DNA of 64,000 bases, taken from assembly GCA_049965615.1 (NCBI GenBank), contig JBMFWD010000008.1, positions 1-64,000 of the forward strand, in the 5' to 3' direction. The notes beneath the pieces were generated by a model. That model saw nothing but the letters and a program-made list of their open reading frames with translations. It made no database searches and had not been told where the DNA came from. Of this stretch, positions 1 to 7,302 are shown piece by piece (the stretch's first letter is position 1; each line of letters begins with the position of its first letter). A program made the position numbers and the translations under genes. Origin of the DNA: Acidobacterium sp049965615. Its GTDB lineage: Bacteria > Acidobacteriota > Terriglobia > Terriglobales > Acidobacteriaceae.

Positions 1-28
1 ACAAAAAACTTCCTCATAAGGAAAAAGT

Positions 29-70
29 GTCAGAGATGTCCCCGGTCTAAAACGTCAGACTTGTCCCCGG
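29..70. repeat. Paired 17-nt direct repeats, insertion-sequence-end-like
   Basis: Two copies of GTCAGAnnTGTCCCCGG lie at 29-45 and 54-70 and agree at 15 of 17 positions, starting 25 bases apart. Closely spaced subterminal repeats of this kind are known as transposase-binding sites at the ends of some integrase-type insertion sequences (IS21-like elements are one example). The intron-maturase homology begins immediately after the second copy. I infer that this is the end of another mobile element abutting the intron remnant; the element itself lies outside the window and is not identified. Confidence 0.4.
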
Positions 71-654
71 CCGTTCACTACGCCGACGATGCGAATGTGT
101 ATGTTCGCAGCCGCCGCGCGGGCCAACGGGTAATGGCTCTGCTGCTGAAACTCTATGGCCGTCTGCGTCTCAAGGTGAATGAAGCCAAGAGCGCTGTGGC
201 CAGCGTGTTCCAGCGCAAGTTCCTGGGGTACAGCTTCTGGGTGGCCGCAGGCGGCAAGATCAAACGCCGTGTGGCTGCCAAGGCGATGGCGACGTTCAAA
301 GCACGGGTGAGGAAACTGACCCGGCGCTCTGGCGGAGCCAGCCTCGAACAGGTGGTGGAACGGCTACGCAGCTATGTGCTGGGTTGGAAGGCTTACTTCG
401 GGAAAGCGGAAACTCCTAAGGTCTGGCGCGAGCTGGATCAATGGATACGCCATCGGATGCGAGCCATCCAACTCAAACAATGGCGGCGTGGCACGACCGC
501 ATATCGAGAGCTTCTTGCCAGGGGTGCAAGGCCGGAGGTTGCGCTGATGGTGGCAGGCAATACGCGCCGCCTGTGGCGTAACAGCGGCACACCGCTGAAC
601 GGAGTCCTCGATCTAAGCTGGGCCGATCAGTTGGGAATCCCCCGTCTCTGTTGA
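61..654 (+). pseudogene. ltrA-like: Group II intron reverse transcriptase/maturase, C-terminal fragment
   Basis: The open frame (197 codons, possible TTG start) begins inside the catalytic core: YADD, the reverse-transcriptase active-site motif, is at residues 7-10. It is followed by the palm/thumb remainder (QRKFLGYSF around residue 53) and a group II intron maturase domain (LRSYVLGWKAYF around residue 103, then WIRHRMRAIQLKQWRR). Full-length proteins of this family are about 400-600 residues, so the N-terminal palm and fingers are missing and the fragment should be inactive in reverse transcription. The TTG at 61 lies in the foreign repeat and is probably not a natural start. It is followed at 667-740 by the intron's domain V and VI RNA, confirming the identity. 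Product identity is seen in sequence; inactivity is inference. Confidence 0.85.
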
Positions 655-740
655 CCTCAACTCCTCGAACCGCCGGATGCGGACCCGCTTGTCCGGTGGT
701 GTGGCAGGGGAGAGCAGGTGACTGCTCCCCCTATGCCGAT
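70..740 (+). mobile_element. Group II intron, 3' remnant (5'-truncated)
   Basis: This segment contains the truncated maturase frame and, after its stop codon, a domain V-like and a domain VI-like hairpin ending in CCGAT, which fits an intron 3' terminus at about 740. No domain I-III RNA is present because the left part is lost at the junction near position 70. The right exon would be the sequence just upstream of the alanine dehydrogenase stop, in the intergenic space. The element cannot splice or retrohome on its own. Confidence 0.75.
667..740 (+). ncRNA. Group II intron domains V and VI
   Basis: Positions 667-700 form a 34-nt domain V hairpin: GAACCGCCGG pairs with CCGGTGGT, and an inner GCGG/GC helix closes the loop. 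That is the usual length of this catalytic domain. Positions 701-735 form a second hairpin (GGGGAGAGCAG with CTGCTCCCC, around an unpaired A near 721) that fits domain VI and its branch-point adenosine. The 3' end is placed at the T of CCGAT (740). Seen by eye from complementarity and not by covariance search. Confidence 0.7.
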
Positions 741-751
741 CGGAGGAAGCG

Positions 752-1867
752 TTACTGGAGGAGGGTCTGGATTCCTTTCCAGGGTTTTTGCTGGGAGACG
801 GCGACGGGCTCGCAGGTGAGTACGCCGTTGTGGGTGTTGACGCCCTCGGCGAGGCCGGGGTTCTCGAGGATGGCGGTTTTTGCGCCGACCCGGGCGAGCC
901 GCATGACGTAGGGGAAGGTGGCGTTGGTGAGAGCCAGGGTAGAGGTGTTGGGGACGGCTGCGGGCATGTTGGTGACGCAGTAATGGACGACGCCGTCGAC
1001 CTCGTAGGCGGGATCGCTGTGGGTGGTGGGACGCGCGGTTTCGATGCAGCCGCCCTGGTCGATGGCGACGTCGACGATGACAGCGCCTTTTTTCATGTTG
1101 GAGACCATATGGCGGGTGACGATTTTGGGCGCGGCTGCGCCGGGGATGAGGACGCCGCCGATGACGAGGTCGGCTTCGCGGACGGCGCGGGCGACGTTGT
1201 AGGAGTTGGAGGCGAGGGTGTGGAGGCGTCCGTTGAAGATGTCGTCGAGCTCGCGGAGGCGGTTGAGGTTGAGGTCGACGAGGGTGACCCTGGCTCCCAT
1301 GCCGAGGGCAATTTTTGCGGCGTTGGTGCCGACGATGCCGCCGCCGATGATGCAGACGCCGGCGGGCGGGACGCCGGGAACTCCGCCGAGCAGGAGGCCG
1401 CGGCCGCCGCGTTCTTTCTCAAGATAGGTGGCGCCGACCTGGACGGACATGCGCCCGGCTACTTCTGACATGGGGGTGAGCAGCGGGAGCGTGTTGTGCT
1501 GGTCGCGGATGGTTTCATAGGCGATGCCGGTGACTTTTTTCTGGAGGAGCTGGTCGGTGAGCTCGGGAAGCGGGGCGAGGTGGAGGTAGGTGAAGAGGAC
1601 CAGACCTTCGCGGAAGAAGACGTACTCCTTCTGGATGGGCTCTTTGACCTTGACGACCATTTCGGCGTTGTCCCAGACTTCGGCGGCGTTGCCTGCGATT
1701 TCTGCTCCGGAGGCCTGGTATTCATCGTCAGTGAAGGCGGAGAGCTCTCCGGCGTGGGTTTCGACGAGGACTTTGTGGCCGGCGGCGGTGAGTTCCTTTG
1801 CGCCGGCGGGGGTGATGCCTACGCGGCTCTCGTGGTCTTTGACTTCCTTGGGTACTCCGATGATCAT
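752..1867 (-). CDS. ald: Alanine dehydrogenase
   Basis: NAD-dependent alanine dehydrogenase, interconverting L-alanine with pyruvate and ammonium in the cytoplasm. The ATG at 1867 is preceded by AAAGGA and gives 371 residues, the usual length for the family; longer upstream extension of the frame is not supported. The N-terminal domain starts MIIGVPKEVKDHESRVG, which carries the substrate-binding arginine/lysine region. A Rossmann fold follows, with IIGGGIVGTNAAKIALGMGA near residue 170 and an acidic residue (LVD) after it for the NAD ribose. The gene ends just beyond the intron remnant and reads toward it. It stands alone: the next gene is divergent. Identification is secure from motifs and full-length collinearity; the physiological direction (alanine catabolism or assimilation) cannot be read from the sequence. 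Confidence 0.95.
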   Translation of the reverse strand: MIIGVPKEVKDHESRVGITPAGAKELTAAGHKVLVETHAGELSAFTDDEYQASGAEIAGNAAEVWDNAEMVVKVKEPIQKEYVFFREGLVLFTYLHLAPLPELTDQLLQKKVTGIAYETIRDQHNTLPLLTPMSEVAGRMSVQVGATYLEKERGGRGLLLGGVPGVPPAGVCIIGGGIVGTNAAKIALGMGARVTLVDLNLNRLRELDDIFNGRLHTLASNSYNVARAVREADLVIGGVLIPGAAAPKIVTRHMVSNMKKGAVIVDVAIDQGGCIETARPTTHSDPAYEVDGVVHYCVTNMPAAVPNTSTLALTNATFPYVMRLARVGAKTAILENPGLAEGVNTHNGVLTCEPVAVSQQKPWKGIQTLLQ

Positions 1868-2052
1868 TGCGGTTCCTTTGCGCCGGCTTCCGAATGGAGG
1901 TGCGGCGGAATCTGCCTGCCTCTGGATGGGGGTGATGCAGGAGGCAAACAGACAAGAATACCTCATTTGCGGGTGCTGATTGAGTGGCGCGGGCGGGAAT
2001 GGATGCGCGTTTTGATGGGGGGGCGCATGAGGCGCTGATTTAGATTGGTTTT

Positions 2053-3243
2053 GTGCCAGCCGTGTCCAGGACGTCGAACATACCGTTTCATCGAACGACG
2101 GCTTCCGTGAATCTGGACGCGCTGCGGGCGCTGGCTGCCTTTGTGGTGTTGTTCGGGCACTGGCGGGCGATGTTTTTCTGGGATTACTGGCAACTGCACG
2201 CTTCGAGAAAGTTCTGGTACCTGCCGGATATTGTTGGTTTCGCTGGTCACCAGGCGGTGATCATCTTTTTTGTGCTGAGCGGATACCTGATCGGCAAGAG
2301 CGTTTTGCGCAAGGTGAACAGCCATGCGTGGAGCTGGAGGGAGTATTTGCTGCACCGGGTGACCCGGCTTTGGATTGTGCTGATACCGGCGCTGCTGCTG
2401 TGCGCTTTGTGGGACACGATCGGGATTCATAGCGGTGCGGCGCCGCTTCTTTACAACGGGTCTCTTCTATCTGTGAATCACGAGACGCTGGATGTGATTC
2501 GGCGGCACACGGTGGGGAGTTTTTTCTCGAATCTCTTCTTTTTGCAGGGAACGGCGACTTCGACTTTTGGTTCGGACGGCCCGTTGTGGAGTTTGGCGAA
2601 CGAGTTCTGGTATTACCTGCTGTTTCCGTGCGCGTTGATGGCGGTTCGATTTGAGGAGAGCCCGCGCTCGCGGATTCTGCATGCGGTTGGTTTTGCGGCG
2701 ATGGCGTTGTTGATTTCGCCGGGCATCCTGGTGCTTTTCCCCTGCTGGCTGGTGGGGGTGGCGGCGGCTTACTTCCGGTGGCCGGAGATTCCCGGCCGGT
2801 TGCGGCCGTGGATTATCGCGGGGTACGTGGTGTTGTTTTTGTATCTTGCGAAGGCGCAGTACTTGCCGGAGCCGCTCTCTGACTATGTGCTGGCGGATGC
2901 GACCTTGTTGCTGATGATGACGCTGCTGAGCTACCGGTCAGAGGCGAGGGAGTCGATCTGGAGCCGGCTATCGCGGCGGTCGGCCGGGTTTTCTTACACT
3001 TTGTATCTTGTGCATTTTCCGTTTCTGACGCTGGTTGCTGCGTTTGTCATTCACGACCACCGGTGGAAGCCTACGCCGGCGCATACGGCTATGGGATTGG
3101 GGATTCTGGTGCTGACGGTGGCTTATGCGTATGGGGTGGCGAGCGTGACAGAGTTCCATACGGCGAAGTTGAGGGAGTGGATTGGCAATCGGTTTGCGTT
3201 TTTCTTTGCGCGGGCGCGGGAGGGCGTGAAGGTGGCGGAATGA
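2053..3243 (+). CDS. Membrane acyltransferase, family 3 (OafA/YrhL type)
   Basis: Integral-membrane O-acyltransferase of the acyltransferase-3 family, which transfers acyl groups (often acetyl) to sugars of exported polysaccharides or lipids. The 396-residue protein starts at GTG 2053 and contains about ten hydrophobic segments. The family's N-terminal signature LDALRALAAFVVLFGHW, with its catalytic-type histidine, is around residues 17-33; HQAVIIFFVLSGYLIG follows, then a conserved SLANEFWYYL block near residue 180. The substrate cannot be told. Its stop overlaps the start of a second, closely similar gene (ATGA), so the two are a tandem duplication in one transcript. Family assignment is firm; the role in envelope decoration is inference. 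Confidence 0.88.
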   Translation: MPAVSRTSNIPFHRTTASVNLDALRALAAFVVLFGHWRAMFFWDYWQLHASRKFWYLPDIVGFAGHQAVIIFFVLSGYLIGKSVLRKVNSHAWSWREYLLHRVTRLWIVLIPALLLCALWDTIGIHSGAAPLLYNGSLLSVNHETLDVIRRHTVGSFFSNLFFLQGTATSTFGSDGPLWSLANEFWYYLLFPCALMAVRFEESPRSRILHAVGFAAMALLISPGILVLFPCWLVGVAAAYFRWPEIPGRLRPWIIAGYVVLFLYLAKAQYLPEPLSDYVLADATLLLMMTLLSYRSEARESIWSRLSRRSAGFSYTLYLVHFPFLTLVAAFVIHDHRWKPTPAHTAMGLGILVLTVAYAYGVASVTEFHTAKLREWIGNRFAFFFARAREGVKVAE

Positions 3244-4471
3244 GCAAGGCTCGGGAGGGAGAAAATGGACCTGCCGGTGATGTAGAGTCGGAGGACATGG
3301 AGACTGCGGAGCGGGTCCCGTTTTCGAAGACTTCTGCCTCGGTGAACCTGGATGTGCTGCGGGCGCTGGCGGCGGCAGCGGTGCTGCTTTCGCACTGGCG
3401 CGCGCTGCTGTTTGTGGATTTTGGGCAGTTGCATGCGCACAAGCTGTTGCTGGCTGTGCCGTATGTGATTTCCGGCGCGGGCCACCAGGCGGTGATCATT
3501 TTCTTTGTGCTGAGCGGTTACCTGATTGGCGGCAGCGTGATGCGGAATGTTCAGCGCGGACGGTGGGAGTGGCGGGAGTATCTGTTTCAGCGGCTGACGC
3601 GGCTATGGATTGTGCTGATTCCGGCGCTGGTGCTTTGCGCGATGCTGGATGGGGTGGGGATGGCGTCGCATGCGGCTCCGCTACTGTATGGGGGCTGACG
3701 GGCAACCATGTGACGCAGGATGTGACGCTGACGCATGGAGTGCGGACGTTCTTTGGGAACCTGTTTTTTCTGCAGCAGACGGCAGGGCCGACGTATGGGT
3801 CGGATGGACCGCTGTGGAGTCTGGCGAACGAGTTCTGGTATTACCTGCTGTTTCCGTGCGCGCTGATTGCGCTGCGGCGGGGGGTGACGTGGCGGCGGCG
3901 GTTGCTGCACGGATTGGCGCTGGTGGTGATGCTGGTGCTGCTGTCGCGGGCGATTGCGGTGCTGTTTCCGGTCTGGCTGGCGGGGGCGGCGCTGGTGTTT
4001 GTGGAATTGCCGGAGGTTCCGCGGAGGCTGCGGCCGGTGGTGATGGCGGCGTATGTGCCGGTTTTCTTCTTTTTGGCGAAGGCGCATTGGATTCCGGCGA
4101 CGCTTTCGGATTATGTGCTGACAGCGGCGACGGTTCCGCTGATGATGTGCGTGCTGAGCTACCGGGCGGAGGCGCGGGAGACGCGATGGGTGCGGGTGGC
4201 GCGGCGGAGCGCGGGATTTTCCTACACGGTGTACCTGGTGCATGTTCCGTTTTTGACGCTGGCGGCGGCGCTGCTGGTGCATGACAGCCGTTGGCAGCCG
4301 GGTGTGGGGCATTTTGGGGTGGCGCTGGGGGTATTGGCGCTGACGGTGGCGTATGCGTATGGGGTGGCCAGCGTGACGGAGTTCCATACGGCGGAGCTGC
4401 GGGAGTTTGCCCGGGCGCGTCTGGGATTTTTGCTGAAGCCTCGGCGGGAGCGGGCGAAAGTGGGGGAGTAA
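3240..4471 (+). pseudogene. Second membrane acyltransferase, family 3, with -1 frameshift
   Basis: Paralog of the preceding gene, starting at an ATG (3240) that overlaps the preceding stop. The first frame covers the LDVLRALAAAAVLLSHW signature and the first membrane helices and ends at TGA 3696-3698. The rest, including SLANEFWYYLLFPCAL and the last helices, continues in another frame to TAA 4469-4471. The break sits at a run of five G (3690-3694); with a sixth G the reading would be LLYGGLTGNHVTQDV and would align throughout with the upstream paralog. Either one G was lost by mutation or sequencing, or the ribosome shifts at the G run. If the shift is real and not recoded, the N-terminal half would be a useless membrane stub. 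Everything else about the gene looks intact, so the change is recent or an artefact. Confidence 0.8.
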
Positions 4472-4474
4472 AAA

Positions 4475-4499
4475 GGACCCGGCTGGGAGCCGGGCCTTT
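4475..4499 (+). terminator. Hairpin terminator after the acyltransferase pair
   Basis: CCCGGCT (4478-4484) pairs with AGCCGGG (4488-4494). Outer GG/CC pairs flank one bulged A, and TTTG follows. It sits four bases after the stop codon and between convergent genes. The U-run is short. Confidence 0.6.
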
Positions 4500-4518
4500 G
4501 TGTCGGGGTGGGAGTGGA

Positions 4519-6012
4519 TTATTCGGCGTTGTCGATTTGTGCTCGTTGCAGTTTGTCTGAGAAGTCGACGTAGCAGGCTTTCCAGGAGGAGTAGAAGTCG
4601 AGGGCGCCGGTGCCGCCTTCGCGGTGTCCGTTGCCGGTTTTCTTGACGCCGCCGAAGGGCAGGTGGACTTCCGCGCCGATGGTGGGAGCGTTGATGTAGG
4701 TGATGCCGGCTTCGAGGTCGCGCATGGCCTGGAAGGCGTAGTTGACGTTGCGGGAGTAGAGCGCGGTGGAGAGGCCGTAGGAGATGCCGTTGGCGATCCG
4801 GATGGCTTCTTCATAGCCGGAGCAGGCGAGGATGCTGACGACGGGTCCGAAGACCTCTTCCTGCGCGATGCGCATGCCGGGTTTGACTCCGGCGACGACG
4901 GTGGGGGCGAAGAATGTGCCTTTGTCGTACGCCCCGCCGGTGAGGCGCTTGCCGCCGCAGAGGATCTTTGCTCCTTCTTCGATGGCGATTTTGCAGTATT
5001 TCTCAGAGGTTTCAATCTGCTGCTGGTTGATCTGGGGGCCCATCTGGATGGATTCATCGAGGCCGTCGCCGACGCGGAGGGCGTTGGCGCGGGCGACCAG
5101 TCTGGAGGTGAATTCTTCCGCTACGGACTGCTCGACGATGATGCGGCTGGTGGCGGTGCAGCGCTGTCCGGTGGTGCCGAAGGCTCCCCAGAGCGCGCCG
5201 TCGAGGGCGAGGTCGAGGTTGGCGTCGGCGAGGACGATCATGGCGTTTTTGCCGCCCATTTCGAGGGAGCAGGGTTTGAAGTGGCCGGCGGCGGCCTGTC
5301 CTACGATGCGGCCGACTTCGCTGGAGCCGGTGAAGGAAATGATGCGTGTGCCGGGGTGCTCGACGATGGGTGCGCCGGCCTCGGGGCCGAAGCCGGTGAC
5401 GATGTTGACGACGCCGGCGGGCAGGCCTGCTTCGATGAGGCATTCGACGAGGTGGATGGTGGAGAGCGGGGTATCCTCGGCAGGCTTGATGACGCAGGTG
5501 TTTCCGCAGACGAGGGCCGGGAAGAGCTTCCAGGAGGGGATGGCCATGGGGAAGTTCCATGGGCAGATCATGCCGGCGACACCGATGGGCATGCGGACGG
5601 ACATGGCGAATTTGCTCTGGAGCTCGGAGGGTGTGGTCTGGCCGAAGAGGCGGCGGCCTTCGCCGGCCATGTAGAAGGCGGTGTCGATGGCTTCCTGGAC
5701 GTCGCCGCGGGTTTCGCTGAGGACCTTGCCCATTTCGCGGGTCATGGCGCGGGCGTATTCCTCTTTGCGCCTGAGCAGGATTTCGCCGGTGCGGTAGAGG
5801 ATTTCTGCGCGCTTGGGCGCGGGGGTGAGCCGCCAGGTGGCGTAGGCTTTTTCGGCTGCGCGAACGGCGTCGTCAACATCCTGGGCGGCGGAGAGTGCGA
5901 ACTCGCCGACGACGTCTTCGTGGTTGGCTGGATTGACGTTCTGGAAGGTTTTTCCGCTGCGGGCCGGGACCCACTGGCCGCCGATGAGATTTTTATAGAT
6001 CTTGCTGGACAC
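4519..6012 (-). CDS. NAD(P)-dependent aldehyde dehydrogenase
   Basis: Aldehyde dehydrogenase superfamily enzyme, oxidising an aldehyde or semialdehyde to the acid in the cytoplasm. The 497-residue length is normal. The active-site cysteine is C285 (GQRCTATS), the general-base glutamate is E251 (LEMGGKN), and the oxyanion asparagine is N153 (PWNF). The cofactor-fold IKPAEDTP and FTGSSEVG segments are present. Start GTG 6012 is preceded by AGGAG with good spacing. The sequence style (GQRCTATSRIIVEQ) resembles semialdehyde dehydrogenases acting on sugar-acid or amino-acid breakdown products, but substrate specificity is not decidable. It is divergent from mreB and not in an operon with a partner dehydrogenase, so no pathway can be assigned from context. 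Confidence 0.9.
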   Translation of the reverse strand: MSSKIYKNLIGGQWVPARSGKTFQNVNPANHEDVVGEFALSAAQDVDDAVRAAEKAYATWRLTPAPKRAEILYRTGEILLRRKEEYARAMTREMGKVLSETRGDVQEAIDTAFYMAGEGRRLFGQTTPSELQSKFAMSVRMPIGVAGMICPWNFPMAIPSWKLFPALVCGNTCVIKPAEDTPLSTIHLVECLIEAGLPAGVVNIVTGFGPEAGAPIVEHPGTRIISFTGSSEVGRIVGQAAAGHFKPCSLEMGGKNAMIVLADANLDLALDGALWGAFGTTGQRCTATSRIIVEQSVAEEFTSRLVARANALRVGDGLDESIQMGPQINQQQIETSEKYCKIAIEEGAKILCGGKRLTGGAYDKGTFFAPTVVAGVKPGMRIAQEEVFGPVVSILACSGYEEAIRIANGISYGLSTALYSRNVNYAFQAMRDLEAGITYINAPTIGAEVHLPFGGVKKTGNGHREGGTGALDFYSSWKACYVDFSDKLQRAQIDNAE

Positions 6013-6163
6013 GATGAAAACTCCTGTATTGGAAACCCTTCAGGATAGCGGATTGGAGCGGATGGGGCCAATGGGTGGTGGGAGGGATTGTCCGAAAAGG
6101 AACGTGTGCGGGGAAGGTCATAAATTCTGTGGATACCCGCTCGTGGGCAGCCTGCACTGGCCT

Positions 6164-6169
6164 TACAAT
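6164..6169 (+). promoter_or_regulatory. -10 box for the mreB operon
   Basis: TACAAT at 6164-6169 matches the sigma-70 -10 consensus at five of six positions and would start transcription near 6177, giving a leader of about 23 bases before the MreB ATG. No good -35 box is visible 16-18 bases upstream. Confidence 0.45.
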
Positions 6170-6199
6170 AGAGACAGACCTCAGGTTTTTATCCCTCCC

Positions 6200-7264
6200 A
6201 TGTCATCTAATGGTTTTTCATCCCGATCTTCCCGTTCGCACGGACTGCGTTCGCTGTTCAGCGTTTTTTCCAGTGATCTTGCGATTGATTTAGGCACTGC
6301 CAACACCCTTGTTTATGCGGCGGGGAAGGGCATCGTGGTGAACGAGCCCTCGATTGTCGCGATTAACAAGAACACCGGTGAAGTGGAAGCGGTGGGCAAG
6401 GACGCCAAGGAGATGCTGGGCCGTACGCCGGGCAACATTGTGGCGATCAAGCCGATGAAGGATGGCGTCATCGCGGACTTCAAAGTCACCGAGAAGATGC
6501 TGAACTACTTCATCCAGAAGGCTCACAACCGGAAGATGATGGTGCATCCGCGGATCGTGATCGGTGTTCCGTCCGAGATTACGCAGGTAGAAAAGCGCGC
6601 GGTGGAGGACTCGGCCTACCGTGCGAAGGCGAGCGAGGTTTTCCTGGTGGAGCAGGCGATGGTGGCCGCGATTGGCGCGGGTTTGCCGATTACCGAGCCG
6701 AGCGGGAACATGGTGGTGGACATTGGCGGCGGTACGACGGACATTGCCGTGATATCGCTTTCGGGCATTGTGTATTCGCGGTCGGTTCGGATGGCGGGGA
6801 ACCAGATTGACGAAGGCATCATGAATTACCTGAAGCGGAAGTACAATCTGCTGATCGGCGAGCGCACGGCGGAGCAGATCAAGATCGAGATTGGGTCGGC
6901 TTATCCGCTGGACAAGCCGCTGACGATGGAGATCAAGGGGCGCAACCTGATCGAGGGCGTACCGAAGACGATTACGATTGACGACAGCGAGATTCGCGAG
7001 GCGCTGGGCGAGTGCATTTCGACGATCATGAACGCCATTCGGGTGGCGCTGGAGCGGACGCCGCCGGAGTTGAGCGCGGACATCAGCGATCGCGGGATTG
7101 TGCTGACTGGCGGCGGCGCGCTGATCAAGAATCTGGACAAGCGGATTCGCGAGGAGACCGGATTGCCGGTTTCGATTGCGGATGATCCGCTGGCCAGTGT
7201 TGTGCTGGGTACGGGCAAGATGCTCAGCGATTTCCGCCTGCTGCGGAAGATCAAGATCGACTAA
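6200..7264 (+). CDS. mreB: Rod shape-determining protein MreB
   Basis: Bacterial actin homologue that polymerises on the inner face of the membrane and directs lateral peptidoglycan synthesis. The start chosen is ATG 6200 (354 residues). It leaves a serine-rich N-terminus and then LFSVFSSDLAIDLGTANTLVY, the first ATP phosphate-binding loop. The second loop, VVDIGGGTTDIAVISLSG, and the adenosine loop LTGGGALI are intact. A long open extension upstream of 6200 is not homologous-looking and overlaps the divergent promoter region. No clear ribosome-binding site precedes the ATG. It leads a five-gene shape operon, mreB-mreC-mreD-mrdA-rodA, with short gaps. Confidence 0.95.
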   Translation: MSSNGFSSRSSRSHGLRSLFSVFSSDLAIDLGTANTLVYAAGKGIVVNEPSIVAINKNTGEVEAVGKDAKEMLGRTPGNIVAIKPMKDGVIADFKVTEKMLNYFIQKAHNRKMMVHPRIVIGVPSEITQVEKRAVEDSAYRAKASEVFLVEQAMVAAIGAGLPITEPSGNMVVDIGGGTTDIAVISLSGIVYSRSVRMAGNQIDEGIMNYLKRKYNLLIGERTAEQIKIEIGSAYPLDKPLTMEIKGRNLIEGVPKTITIDDSEIREALGECISTIMNAIRVALERTPPELSADISDRGIVLTGGGALIKNLDKRIREETGLPVSIADDPLASVVLGTGKMLSDFRLLRKIKID

Positions 7265-7267
7265 TCG

Positions 7268-7287
7268 GGAGGAGCTGAGGCTCCTCC
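7268..7287 (+). promoter_or_regulatory. Intercistronic hairpin holding a Shine-Dalgarno-like sequence
   Basis: GGAGGAGC (7268-7275) pairs perfectly with GCTCCTCC (7280-7287) around the loop TGAG, in the 38-bp space between mreB and mreC. The 5' arm contains GGAGG, the only strong ribosome-binding-type sequence ahead of mreC, though it is far (about 30 bases) from its ATG. No U-run follows, so it is not a classical terminator. It could stabilise the mreB message end or tune MreC translation. Confidence 0.45.
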
Positions 7288-7302
7288 TGTCGACACGGTG
7301 CC

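Noticed and set aside
651..911. 86-codon forward frame across the intron end
   Set aside because: Covers the domain V/VI RNA and the antisense of the alanine dehydrogenase end; not protein-like.
788..1468. 226-codon forward frame over alanine dehydrogenase
   Set aside because: Antisense shadow with Gly/Asp/Val-rich sequence; no ribosome-binding site or motif.
4624..6048. 474-codon frame opposite the aldehyde dehydrogenase
   Set aside because: Composition is Gly/Asp/Glu/Val/Ala-rich without motifs, as expected for the antisense of a GC-rich gene, and the real gene on the other strand has full catalytic motifs.
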